Assembly (NCBI RefSeq): GCF_018403245.1
Contig: NZ_BOSH01000002.1
Span: forward strand, 617,876 to 681,875
DNA length: 64,000 nt
Direction: 5' to 3'
DNA from: Paenibacillus sp. J2TS4
Lineage (GTDB): Bacteria > Bacillota > Bacilli > Paenibacillales > NBRC-103111
Both the position numbers and the translations under genes were made by a program. Positions 43,427 to 52,279 of the stretch are shown here, piece by piece. Position 1 is the first letter of the stretch; each line of letters opens with the position of its first letter. Below the pieces are notes generated by a model. The model had not been told where the DNA came from. It searched no databases and worked only from the letters and a program-made list of their open reading frames with translations.

Positions 43427-43955
43427 TTCCTCCTTTTTTTGTAATGCTGAGGAAGTCGGCTCCTCAACAGGCCAGGCGGCGAGCTTCTCCCCAGAAAGCG
43501 GGCACTGCTGACGGCAGCAAGAAGCTTTATCCAGCATTAAATCGGAAACAGGTATGGCCGACAGTCCCAAGCTCCGTCTTGCTTTCCATTGGAAGCGAGC
43601 TATCTTTTCAGACGATAGCTTCATCATTATTCAATCAGCGACAACCAGCCCCCCTGACTTCAGCGGGGGTGTTCCTTGCCAAAGGTCTCCCTCCTTATCG
43701 TTATATGTAATGGGCCCTGCCGCCTACCTTTATTGTATTCTGAGGATTACTTTACTTTCCCATTTATGTAAATTTCCACTTAAGAAGAAGCTCCCCCAAC
43801 ATTTGCAAATCGCAGCTTATCCAGCAGCAGGTTCAGCGGGAATAATCCCGCCTACTGTTCCTGCCGCGTCCACCTTGCAAAGGAGAGCTATCACCATGTT
43901 TCGATATCAATATAAGTGCAGCGGATAGGGATAGTTCCAGCGAGCACCTGTGCGA
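43427..43955 (-). other. Long, hairpin-rich leader or intergenic region before the secreted protein
   Basis: On the minus strand there are several local stems: AGCTATC/GATAGCT (43598-43620), GCTTTCC/GGAAGC (43581-43596) and CCCCC-CTGA/TCAG-GGGG (about 43650-43671). A 67-codon open frame (43424-43627) covers part of it, has no ribosome site and looks unlike a protein. It could be a structured 5' leader; I could not match it to a known riboswitch. Confidence 0.35.
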
Positions 43956-44960
43956 TTACAAATCCAGCGGCGTCCCTAATTCAATAGAGCGGTGAATGGC
44001 ATGCACCAGCTTCGTATTGAGCAGTCCGTCCTCCGGTCCGGCAAGCGGCTCGGTATCCATCCGGATATTATCGATGAAAGCATTCAGCATATGACTTGGG
44101 GGCCCAAGCAGCATTCCGTTCACCGGGGTGCCCAATGTCGGTACATGCTTGAAAGCCTGGCCGGCCTGATGCACCATCTGATCGTGCAGATCGATGTAGA
44201 AGGCCCCATCCTCCCCAATAATTTCATATTTGAAATCTACAATCAATGGCATCGATTCCGGTAAAATCCAGCTCGTCGTGAACGTGGCATTCGTACCATC
44301 GGCAAAAGTTACCACCGTCTGAATCGAATCGTATGTGTCGATGCCCATAGACAATAGCTTTTGTTTAGTCCCGACAGCATAGACTCTAACCGGTCTAACC
44401 CCCGCCTTAAGATAGCAGGCCATGTCGGTGGAATGGGCCAGCAAGAACCAGCCCGGCGAAGAGCCCTTCGACCATTTCAGCATTTTCGTCGGCACGAAGA
44501 TCGTATCGTTAAGCCGCGAATTCATCGTCAGAATGCTGCCGATCTCTCCTCGGCGCACAGCCTCGCTGACGGCAATGAACGGAGCGCTCCAGCGATTCTC
44601 GAACGCCACCAAACATTTGACTCCGGCATTCTGCACAGCATCGTACATCCCCTGCGCTTCTTCCACGCTGGTGGAGAACGGCTTCTCCACCAGGATGTGC
44701 AGGCCGCGGGCCGCCGCCAGCATGACTGGCTGCTTATGGAGAAAATCGGGAGTAGCCACTACAAGAGCGTCCAAGTCCGCCTCGCGAATCATTTGCTCTA
44801 CATCCGTATAGCCCTTTACTTGATAACAGTCAACGCTGTGCTTCAGGCTCTGCTCGTTCAAGTCGCTTACCGCAGCGAGCTCTGCGTAACGGTTCTGCCC
44901 TATAGTATCGGCGAACAGCTTGCCGCGCAGCCCCATTCCAACGATTCCGATTTTAATCAT
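43956..44960 (-). CDS. Gfo/Idh/MocA family oxidoreductase
   Basis: 334 residues: N-terminal Rossmann fold (KIGIVGMGLRGKLFADTIG), the conserved VVATPDFLH and HILVEKPFST (EKP motif, about 90-100), and a C-terminal beta-sheet domain with GAFYIDLHDQ. NAD(P)-dependent sugar or inositol dehydrogenase type; substrate unknown. RBS GGGGAG. Last gene of the sugar-transporter row, about 95 bp after the MalG-type permease, so it probably acts on the imported sugar. Confidence 0.9.
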   Translation of the reverse strand: MIKIGIVGMGLRGKLFADTIGQNRYAELAAVSDLNEQSLKHSVDCYQVKGYTDVEQMIREADLDALVVATPDFLHKQPVMLAAARGLHILVEKPFSTSVEEAQGMYDAVQNAGVKCLVAFENRWSAPFIAVSEAVRRGEIGSILTMNSRLNDTIFVPTKMLKWSKGSSPGWFLLAHSTDMACYLKAGVRPVRVYAVGTKQKLLSMGIDTYDSIQTVVTFADGTNATFTTSWILPESMPLIVDFKYEIIGEDGAFYIDLHDQMVHQAGQAFKHVPTLGTPVNGMLLGPPSHMLNAFIDNIRMDTEPLAGPEDGLLNTKLVHAIHRSIELGTPLDL

Positions 44961-45054
44961 CTGCGTATCTCCCCTATAAATTAAAGTGGTTTAGTCTGTA
45001 ATACTGAGACCGGCCGCCGCAGACTGCGGCATGACGGATTATTGTAACCGGACT

Positions 45055-45882
45055 TTATTTAACAGCCCCTGCGGTCATGCCCCTTACCAAATATTTTTGC
45101 ATGGACCAGAAAATAACGACGATCGGCAGCGTAGTCAATGCGGAGCCCGCCATAATATAATCCCAATTCACAATGTATTGTCCCTGGAAGCTGGCGATGC
45201 CAACGGACAGCGTCCATTTCTCCGCGCTATTCAGCAAAGTGAAAGCGAACAGAAACTCGTTCCAGCTGGTTATAAAGGAAAAGATGGCAGTTACGACCAA
45301 ACCCGGCAAAGTCAGCGGCAGCAGAATGCGCAAGAATGTCGTCCATCGGTTCGCCCCATCAACCATCGCGGCTTCGTCAATCGTCGGAGAAATCGTATCG
45401 AAGTAGCCTTTGAGCATCCATGTGCAGAAGGGGACAGCAAACGTCGTATAAGCAAGCACCAGCGCCAGATGAGTGTTCAATAAGTTCAGGTCTTTCATAA
45501 TAATGTATAGCGGGATAATCAAAAGCGAGCCGGGCAGCATCTGAGTAATCAGGATGATATACCCTATCCCCATCCGGCCGCGAAACTGGAATCTCGACAT
45601 CGCATAACCGCCCAGCGCGGAGATGGTGATCGAAAACAGAGTCGTCAGTAGAGAAACGACCGTGCTGTTGACGAACCAGTTAATAAAGTTCAAGTTATCG
45701 TCGGCTTTGGTGTTCAGCATATTATCGTAACCGCTCCAATTCAGCTGATCGGGAATAATGACCGGAGGATTGCGATAAATTTCTTCCTGCGGTTTAAACG
45801 ATATATCGACCATCCAGAGGAACGGGAAAACAGCAAACAGACAGACGAGAATAACGAGACAGTAAATGACTAGTTTTTTCAA
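45055..45882 (-). CDS. Carbohydrate ABC transporter permease (MalG type)
   Basis: 275 residues with six membrane helices and the EAA coupling loop (IDEAAMVDGANRWTTFLRILLPLTLPG). TTG start overlapping the stop of the MalF-type gene (TTGA), with GGGGGAG eight bases upstream. The C-terminus LVRGMTAGAVK is typical. It forms the channel with the MalF-type protein; ATPase not in this cluster, so a shared MsmX-type ATPase elsewhere is expected. Confidence 0.94.
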   Translation of the reverse strand: MKKLVIYCLVILVCLFAVFPFLWMVDISFKPQEEIYRNPPVIIPDQLNWSGYDNMLNTKADDNLNFINWFVNSTVVSLLTTLFSITISALGGYAMSRFQFRGRMGIGYIILITQMLPGSLLIIPLYIIMKDLNLLNTHLALVLAYTTFAVPFCTWMLKGYFDTISPTIDEAAMVDGANRWTTFLRILLPLTLPGLVVTAIFSFITSWNEFLFAFTLLNSAEKWTLSVGIASFQGQYIVNWDYIMAGSALTTLPIVVIFWSMQKYLVRGMTAGAVK

Positions 45883-46820
45883 GATGCCGACTCCCCCGCT
45901 TTCGATGCTTTTAAATAGATGAAAGTAAAGATGAGCGAGAATACGAGCAGAATCATGCCGCCCGCGGCCGCTTCCCCGAATTTATAGTAATCGAAGCCGG
46001 ACCGATACACGAAGATCGAGAATATTTCCGTAGCGCGGTTCGGACCGCCTCCCGTAAGCACATACACCAGCGCAAAATCCCGGAGCGTCCAGACGACGAG
46101 CAACAAAAATACGATCATCGATACGGGACGAAGCATAGGCATAGTAACGTGGAGGAATTTCCTCCAGATGGAGGCTCCGTCCATCGTCGCCGCCTCATAC
46201 AAATCATCGGGAATACTTTGCAGCCCGGCCAGAAGCATAAGGGCGACAAAGGGGAAGCCCTTCCAAATGTTGACCAGCATCGCCGCGTTAAGCGCCAGAT
46301 TGCCCTCTCCAAGAAAAGAGAGTGGAGTATCAATGAGATGCAGGGACATTAAAATATGGTTGATAATGCCGTATTGGTAGTCGTACATCAGGACAAAAAT
46401 AAGGCACGTCACCACCTCGGACATCGCCCAAGGGATTATAATCAACGCCCGGGCGAGACTTCTCCCGGCAAATTTTTTATTGAGCAGGAGAGCGGTGCCG
46501 AGCCCGAGCAAAAACCTTGCGATGACGGTTACGGCGAGGTAGATGCCAGTAATTCCAAGCGATGTGAAGAAATAGTCGGATTTAACGACACCCACGTAAT
46601 TTTGCAAACCGACGAAAGGATGTCCGCCAATCGGCTTGGCGATATACCAATATTGAAAGCTCATCAGCGCCGCTTTAAAGATGGGATACAGCAAAATGCA
46701 GCACACGGTAATGACCAGCGGAGCGATGAAGAAATAAGCGGTTCTGTTCTTTTTAAGCGCTCTCCACTCCCTTCTCCAGAAGGATACTTTAGGAGCAAAC
46801 GTTGCTTTGTTCGTTATCAT
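45879..46820 (-). CDS. Carbohydrate ABC transporter permease (MalF type)
   Basis: 313 residues with six membrane helices and the EAA loop (DDLYEAATMDGASIWRKFLHVTMPML). RBS AAGGG nine bases before the ATG. It follows the binding-protein gene by about 110 bp and overlaps the MalG-type gene by 4 bp. Confidence 0.94.
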   Translation of the reverse strand: MITNKATFAPKVSFWRREWRALKKNRTAYFFIAPLVITVCCILLYPIFKAALMSFQYWYIAKPIGGHPFVGLQNYVGVVKSDYFFTSLGITGIYLAVTVIARFLLGLGTALLLNKKFAGRSLARALIIIPWAMSEVVTCLIFVLMYDYQYGIINHILMSLHLIDTPLSFLGEGNLALNAAMLVNIWKGFPFVALMLLAGLQSIPDDLYEAATMDGASIWRKFLHVTMPMLRPVSMIVFLLLVVWTLRDFALVYVLTGGGPNRATEIFSIFVYRSGFDYYKFGEAAAGGMILLVFSLIFTFIYLKASKAGESAS

Positions 46821-46931
46821 GCGGGATTACCCTTCCTTTCTTCCGGTCCCTCGCGGGAACGCGAACGCTCCCGCAATAGACTTCCGGAGGATTGGCTAGA
46901 ATCGGCCGGAATCGGTTTAGCCTTGCCGAGC

Positions 46932-48308
46932 CTACTTCATCACTTCCTTCATTTTGGCTGCGGCTTCGTCCAGCGTCTCCTTGGCGTCGGCCTGACTGAC
47001 GAACATTTTCTCCGCCGCATTCTGCATAATTTGCGCCAGCTCGCCCTGCTCGGCTATTGGCGGGTCCATAACGGCCGGACCGTAATCCTTCTCGACATAG
47101 TCCAGAAATTTCGCGGCAAGCGGATTTTCCTTGCTGTATGCTTCTGAGCCGGAGTATTCCTTGTTGCTCGGAATCATCCCGGACAGTTGAATGATCTCCT
47201 GTGCTTCCGGCGTCGTCATCCACTCGAGAAACTCCCAGGCTTCCTTCTGATGCTTGCTCTTCTTGGAAATCATGGTAACGAGCGGATACATCGTCGGATT
47301 AGGCTTATACTCCTGTCCGTTGTACTCCACGACCGGCTGGGGGATCATCCCGAGATCGTCCATCAGCTTCTCGTCCCTCTCCCGGGTCATGCCGATGAAC
47401 CACGGGCCGTCCATGATCATCGCCGCCGCGCCGTTCCAGAACATTTCACGCGTCGTCTTCTTATCTCGGGTTCCAGCCGGTGTGGCGTTGGAATCCTTCA
47501 GCAGATCCTGCCACCACTCAGCCGCCCATACGTTCGCTTCGGAGTTTACGTTGATGCGGTCCGGATCATAGGGACCGCTCTCTCCATCCGGGAAATAGAC
47601 ACCGCCCGAAACCGGACGCGCCACAAGCCGGTACCATTCGGAGGAGGTGAACGTATGGGACGAGGCGACGCTGGCGAATCCGTATTGATCTAGCTTACCG
47701 TCGCCGTTCGTGTCCGCTCCGAGCTTGGCGGCCGCGTTCTTGAAATCTTCCAGCGTGCGGATGTCGTCTGGGTTCACGCCGGCTTTTTCCAATAGAGATT
47801 TGCGGTAAAAAATCCCCGTCGATCCCCAGGCATAGCTGGATATTGCGTAATAAGAACCATCCAGTTTATTCAACTCCTGCCCGACCAGCTTCGTCTCCAA
47901 ATCCGTGCCTTTAATGTACTCATCCAGATTGACGAAAGCGCCTCCTTCCACAAGGGCGTTGTAGCGGGCCAGGTTTTCAGGATACAGCTGGACGATGTCT
48001 CCCTGGGTCCCGGCAACAACTTCCGTCGTCAACTTGTTAAAGAAGTTGTTATAATCGGTTCCGTGAACGGTAATTTCCACATTCGGATTGATTTCGTTAT
48101 ATTTTTGCAGCAGCATGTCGATCGCCTTCTTATGCGGGGCTTCCGTATAAACAGACGTTTCGAACGTCAGTTTAACCTTCCCGCTGCCGTTTCCATCCGC
48201 AGAATTCCCGCCTTCCGTATCCGTTCCTCCACAGCCGGCCAATACCGCAGGGACTGCTACCATTAGCGCCATTCCGGCGGCCAATTTTCTCGTAAGCCTT
48301 TTCATCAT
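46932..48308 (-). CDS. Sugar ABC transporter substrate-binding lipoprotein
   Basis: 458 residues from the ATG at 48308 (GGGAG site ten bases upstream); an earlier start lacks one. Lipoprotein signal with lipobox VLAGC (Cys26) and a Gly/Asn-rich spacer, then a family 1 extracellular solute-binding fold (VKLTFETSVYTEAPHKKAIDMLLQKYNEINPNVEITV, GAAAMIMDGPWFIG, KKSKHQKEAWEFLEWMTTPEAQE). The DTNGDGKLDQYG segment resembles a Ca-binding loop found in some oligosaccharide-binding members. Sugar unknown. Confidence 0.94.
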   Translation of the reverse strand: MMKRLTRKLAAGMALMVAVPAVLAGCGGTDTEGGNSADGNGSGKVKLTFETSVYTEAPHKKAIDMLLQKYNEINPNVEITVHGTDYNNFFNKLTTEVVAGTQGDIVQLYPENLARYNALVEGGAFVNLDEYIKGTDLETKLVGQELNKLDGSYYAISSYAWGSTGIFYRKSLLEKAGVNPDDIRTLEDFKNAAAKLGADTNGDGKLDQYGFASVASSHTFTSSEWYRLVARPVSGGVYFPDGESGPYDPDRINVNSEANVWAAEWWQDLLKDSNATPAGTRDKKTTREMFWNGAAAMIMDGPWFIGMTRERDEKLMDDLGMIPQPVVEYNGQEYKPNPTMYPLVTMISKKSKHQKEAWEFLEWMTTPEAQEIIQLSGMIPSNKEYSGSEAYSKENPLAAKFLDYVEKDYGPAVMDPPIAEQGELAQIMQNAAEKMFVSQADAKETLDEAAAKMKEVMK

Positions 48309-48568
48309 ATTACGCTGACTCCCTTTCGTGGACATGATAGTGTTCACTGACCTATTCGTGTTGCGGAATTCCATACTCTATATTTCAGGTTCCGGACCTG
48401 CCACGATTCTATACCGGACCGGAACCACGGCTCAATAAACACTTTTCCCCCGCATAGACTTAATGTCAGCTTTAAACGGGAAAAAACCGGTAAGCTTCAG
48501 ACGATGGCGTTGTTAAAATTTGCCTCGCTTCGATCTTGCCGGTGTTCACCATAAACTTTTTTCGCCGA

Positions 48569-50827
48569 TTAATTTATGTCGCCATGACTACTGTTTTTGC
48601 GGAAATCGCCAGGCGATACTCCGGTGATTTTCTTGAACGTGCGGATGAATGAAATCGAGCTTCCGTAGCCTGTCTGTACGGCAATATCTTGAACGGAGTC
48701 CGCCGTTTCCGTTAACAGCCGCTTGGCATGCCTCATTCTCAATTCGATGAGGAAATCGACGAACTTCACGCCGAATACTTCCTTGAACAGCTTGCTGACA
48801 TACTTGCCATTCATGCCGAACTGATCACCGAGTGAATCGAGAGACAGGTCCGGATCGGTGAAGCGGTTTTCTATGAACGTCTTCACTTCCTCCATAAGCA
48901 TCAGGTGATTACGCGATTGGCGAAGCTCTCGGACATGTCCGGCATAATCGTCCAGAATCGTTGTCCATTGTTCCTCGATCCCGTCCACCGTTTCGAAAGA
49001 ATCCAGCGCCTCGTACATCCGGGGCAATATTTCATTATTCCATAGACTCTGGAATTCCTCTCCCATGCCATCGATGGCCCGATTCAAGTGAAACAGGAAG
49101 TGATTCATCAACCCAGCGATATCCTGCCGCGACAGCAAGCTGCTTCTAATTTGTGCAAACAGCTCATGCAGACTGCTCCTCCACTCTTCCTCAGAAAAAC
49201 GATAATGCCGGACCACAGCTTGGATAAGCTGCTGGTGACTGTAAACCTCCCCGCGGGGTTTGCCGATTTCGGTAGAGCGGATCCATCGGTTTGTTCCCAG
49301 CACCGCCTTGTAGTTGAGTCCATCCAATGCTTCTCTATATGAATTTTTGAGACCCGTCGGATGATCGACCGCTTCTCCTATTCCGATCGTTACGGTCAAG
49401 CTGAGATTATGATCTACCCAATCCCGGATCGACTCGAGAAGTGACACCGAATACGCCCCGTCGTCCCGTTCGCCCTCAGGCACGTGCAGCATCCCGCTCA
49501 ATTGATTCCCTGACGACCATAGAGTCCAGATCGGACCGTAACGGGTGCCCGCACTTTCCTGAACGACGCTGCTCAAGGCGAATTTCATTAAATTTTGATC
49601 CCGGCTGTTATACTTTCGGCAAAAATCCGAATACCGGTCGATTTCAATCACAAAAACCATCTGCCGTCCGAACACTTCGGGCATATGGAACCTGCCCATC
49701 TCCTGCCTCCATTCCTCCATGCTCAACGGCCTTGTGCCTTCCAATAGCTCGTAAAACATAAATTTTCGTTTGACGGACAAATCTTTTTCATGTTGCTTCT
49801 CGAAATCATTGGCCTCTTCGATCAAGCCTTCCAAAGCGGTCTGGATGAAATGAAATTCGTTCCGCTCGCTGCTCCCCCCTGACCTCGCCTTCTGCTGGGA
49901 ATACGTTTGGATTCGAGAAACGATTAATTCGATAGGCTTATAATTTCTCTTCGTGACGTAAATCATCCAAACAATTCCACCGATCACCATCATTAGTCCG
50001 ACGGCCAGCCAAATATTGTACAAGCTCGTTATAAAATGCACTACCGTCCCGTTCCGCAAGCCGCTCTGCAGCTTCCATTCCGTATAATCCGACGAATATT
50101 CGGCAAACACTTCCTGACTCGCTATGCCTTGTTCGGATGCCTGCTGCACCCTTTCTGAGCCGGCTGCGGAAAATAATTGATTGCCTTCCCTATCCAGCAA
50201 ATTCATAAAACTGACTTTGGCATCGAACATCTGACTGACCGATTCCAGCAGTGTATCCGTTTTCACATTGACGACCATCATTCCCTTATTCTGGCTGAAT
50301 ATAGGAATCCCGCGGGTGAGGCTGACGACCGTATGATCGGTATTGGTGAAAGTTTCCTTGTAGGTTCTTGCGTTGGACCATCGGCTGTTCGGCGCATGCT
50401 CCTGCTGCTGGACGAATGAAGCATCCGGAAACTGCTCCAGCGGGTAGGACGTCCCTCCGCTCAACACCGTTTGATCATTGAAGCGCACGAGATAGATCGA
50501 ATCAATCAACGGATTGGCGAGCTGCAGCTGCTGCATCGCATTCATGGCCTGAACATCCAGATACAAATCGACATTCTGATCCTGAGCAAAATAACGGGCC
50601 AGGTCCTGATTGTTCATAATATCGAGAGTCACCTTCTCATCGATCGATTTCAACGAATAGTCAAGAAGCTGAATGGCCTGCTGAGCCAGAAAATCATTCG
50701 CTTTGACCGCATTGTTCCGATTCTGTACGCTTAAGGTCTGAAAGAAAATAAAAAATAAAAAGGCGGTTACAATGAAAAAGACAGGAAGATAAGAAAAGAG
50801 CGTCCGGTAAAACCAAGTTTTATTCAT
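48569..50827 (-). CDS. Membrane-bound AraC-family regulator (YesN/YtdP-like)
   Basis: 752 residues: TM1 (about 12-30), a Cache-like extracellular domain of about 240 residues, TM2 (about 272-293), a cytoplasmic linker of about 350 residues, and an AraC helix-turn-helix at the C-terminus (about 650-745: LSLDSLGDQFGMNGKYVSKLFKEVFGVKF, DIAVQTGYGSSISFIRTFKKITGVSPGDFR). Such one-protein sensors usually regulate a neighbouring sugar importer, here the ABC genes directly downstream. A cre-like site lies about 30 bp before the start. Confidence 0.92.
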   Translation of the reverse strand: MNKTWFYRTLFSYLPVFFIVTAFLFFIFFQTLSVQNRNNAVKANDFLAQQAIQLLDYSLKSIDEKVTLDIMNNQDLARYFAQDQNVDLYLDVQAMNAMQQLQLANPLIDSIYLVRFNDQTVLSGGTSYPLEQFPDASFVQQQEHAPNSRWSNARTYKETFTNTDHTVVSLTRGIPIFSQNKGMMVVNVKTDTLLESVSQMFDAKVSFMNLLDREGNQLFSAAGSERVQQASEQGIASQEVFAEYSSDYTEWKLQSGLRNGTVVHFITSLYNIWLAVGLMMVIGGIVWMIYVTKRNYKPIELIVSRIQTYSQQKARSGGSSERNEFHFIQTALEGLIEEANDFEKQHEKDLSVKRKFMFYELLEGTRPLSMEEWRQEMGRFHMPEVFGRQMVFVIEIDRYSDFCRKYNSRDQNLMKFALSSVVQESAGTRYGPIWTLWSSGNQLSGMLHVPEGERDDGAYSVSLLESIRDWVDHNLSLTVTIGIGEAVDHPTGLKNSYREALDGLNYKAVLGTNRWIRSTEIGKPRGEVYSHQQLIQAVVRHYRFSEEEWRSSLHELFAQIRSSLLSRQDIAGLMNHFLFHLNRAIDGMGEEFQSLWNNEILPRMYEALDSFETVDGIEEQWTTILDDYAGHVRELRQSRNHLMLMEEVKTFIENRFTDPDLSLDSLGDQFGMNGKYVSKLFKEVFGVKFVDFLIELRMRHAKRLLTETADSVQDIAVQTGYGSSISFIRTFKKITGVSPGDFRKNSSHGDIN

Positions 50828-50857
50828 TCCGAATCCCTCACTGATTCTAATTTTGGA

Positions 50858-50871
50858 AGTAAGCGGTTACT
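50858..50871. promoter_or_regulatory. Candidate cre site upstream of the AraC-type sensor
   Basis: AGTAAGCGGTTACT fits the catabolite-response consensus WGWAARCGYTWWMA except at two positions and is near-palindromic. It suggests CcpA repression of the sugar cluster. Confidence 0.5.
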
Positions 50872-50904
50872 ATAGGAATTATTAACCAAATGCCTCCAGG
50901 GAGC

Positions 50905-50967
50905 GAAAAAACATCCCTTTTCCCTGTGGCTTTGCTCTAAGACCCGCCAAGGGAAGGATGTCTTTTA
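50905..50967 (-). terminator. Terminator-like hairpin upstream of the AraC-type gene
   Basis: Imperfect stem ACATCCTTCCCT-type arms with a long loop, six T on the minus strand. It lies in the divergent region before 50827, where no upstream minus-strand gene exists. It could be an attenuator or end an unannotated RNA. Confidence 0.35.
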
Positions 50968-51054
50968 CTTGATGATCCTATCATATTTTGCTGCCGCTGA
51001 ACAGCCTTTGACCTGCACAGTTCATTTTGGTACATTCAGGACAGAGGTGATCCA

Positions 51055-52068
51055 ATGATTAAACTGGGCATTCTGGACCAATGTCAAATAAGCGAAGGCC
51101 GAACCGCGGCCGACGCATTGAATGAATCGAAACAGCTCATTCAGGAAGCGGAGAGGCTCGGCTACACCCGGTATTGGGTGTCCGAGCACCATGCTTCCAA
51201 GGCGCTGGCTTTTTCCAGCCCGGAAGTGCTGGTGGCTCATCTGGCGGCGGCAACGTCCCGCATCCGCGTCGGCTCCGGCGGCGTTATGCTTCCCCATTAC
51301 AGCTCGTACAAGGTGGCGGAAAACTTCCGCCTGCTTGAAGCGCTTCATCCGGGAAGAATCGATCTCGGGCTGGGCCGTGCTCCGGGCGGCTTGCCGCTGG
51401 CTACCCGGGCTCTCCGCGAGGGCAAATATACCGGTGTGGACCAGTATCCGCAGCAGGTCGCCGATTTGACCGGTTATTTGCACGATGCCCTCCCGCCGGA
51501 GCACCCTTTTGCCGGGCTGCTGGCTTCCCCCGCTATCCCCACGGCACCGGAGCTGTGGCTCCTCGGTTCGAGCCAGGATAGCGCAAGAATTGCCGCGCAG
51601 CAAGGGACGGCTTACGCTTATGCGCAATTTTTCGGCGTACCGGGCGGCGAGACGGCGATGAAATACTATCAGGAGAACTTTCAGCCCTCGCTTCTGAACG
51701 ATCGCCCCCGAGCGTTAACCGCCGTCCTGGCCGTTTGTGCCGAAACGGAGGAAGAAGCCAACCGGCTCGCGTCGAGCACCGAATTGTTCTTCCTGCGCTT
51801 GGAGCGCGGAATGGAGCTGTCATCGTTTCCATCGGTAGAAACGGCCATGAACTATCCCTACACCGATTTCGACCGGGAGCGAATCCGCCACGGCCGCGAA
51901 CGGCGCATGGTCGGTACGCCCGCGCAGGTGAAGGAGCAAATGCTTCAATTGAGCAAGCAATATAATACCGATGAACTGGTCGTTGTCACCCCGACCCATG
52001 ACTTCTCGGCCCGGATTCGTTCTTACCGGCTTCTGGCCGAAGCTTTCGGGTTGAACGGGCGCGTCTAA
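51055..52068 (+). CDS. Luciferase-like (LLM class) flavin-dependent oxidoreductase
   Basis: 337 residues. The N-terminus (KLGILDQCQISEGRTAADAL), GYTRYWVSEHHASKALAFSSPEVLVAHLAAAT, RVGSGGVMLPHYSSYKVAENFRLLEALHPGRIDLGLGRAPGG and WLLGSSQDSA are hallmarks of the YhbW/MsnO8-like subgroup. FMN-dependent TIM barrel; substrate unknown. RBS GAGGTG. Single gene with a terminator at 52220. Confidence 0.92.
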   Translation: MIKLGILDQCQISEGRTAADALNESKQLIQEAERLGYTRYWVSEHHASKALAFSSPEVLVAHLAAATSRIRVGSGGVMLPHYSSYKVAENFRLLEALHPGRIDLGLGRAPGGLPLATRALREGKYTGVDQYPQQVADLTGYLHDALPPEHPFAGLLASPAIPTAPELWLLGSSQDSARIAAQQGTAYAYAQFFGVPGGETAMKYYQENFQPSLLNDRPRALTAVLAVCAETEEEANRLASSTELFFLRLERGMELSSFPSVETAMNYPYTDFDRERIRHGRERRMVGTPAQVKEQMLQLSKQYNTDELVVVTPTHDFSARIRSYRLLAEAFGLNGRV

Positions 52069-52219
52069 CCGTAAGTCCGCCGTTGGACGAAGGACGCGAG
52101 ACGCAGGAAACGAAATGGCGGACCACGGATGCAGCCTCATAGAGCTGGTGCCGGAGGCTCACTAAACGGGGTGCGGGTATATTAAATCCACCATTCACCC
52201 CGTCCCCCATTGTACGCCG

Positions 52220-52264
52220 AAAACCTCCAAATCCAAGGTTACTAGTGGAATTGGAGGTTTTCTA
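52220..52264. terminator. Bidirectional terminator between LLM gene and aroC
   Basis: Stem AAAACCTCCAA/TTGGAGGTTTT with extra ATCC/GGA pairing. A- and T-ends suit both strands, matching two converging genes. Confidence 0.85.
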
Positions 52265-52279
52265 ATTTAAGTGGAACCC

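Noticed and set aside
43581..43620. Cyclic-di-GMP-I riboswitch upstream of the secreted protein
   Set aside because: Only a loose resemblance (hairpin order, a GACG..AGC..GGG stretch); the conserved receptor bases cannot be found.
43424..43627. 67-codon ORF before the AUA-start gene
   Set aside because: No ribosome site, composition unlike a protein and overlaps hairpins; treated as leader.
46356..47147. 263-codon plus-strand ORF opposite the MalF and binding-protein genes
   Set aside because: Antisense shadow crossing two strongly supported genes.
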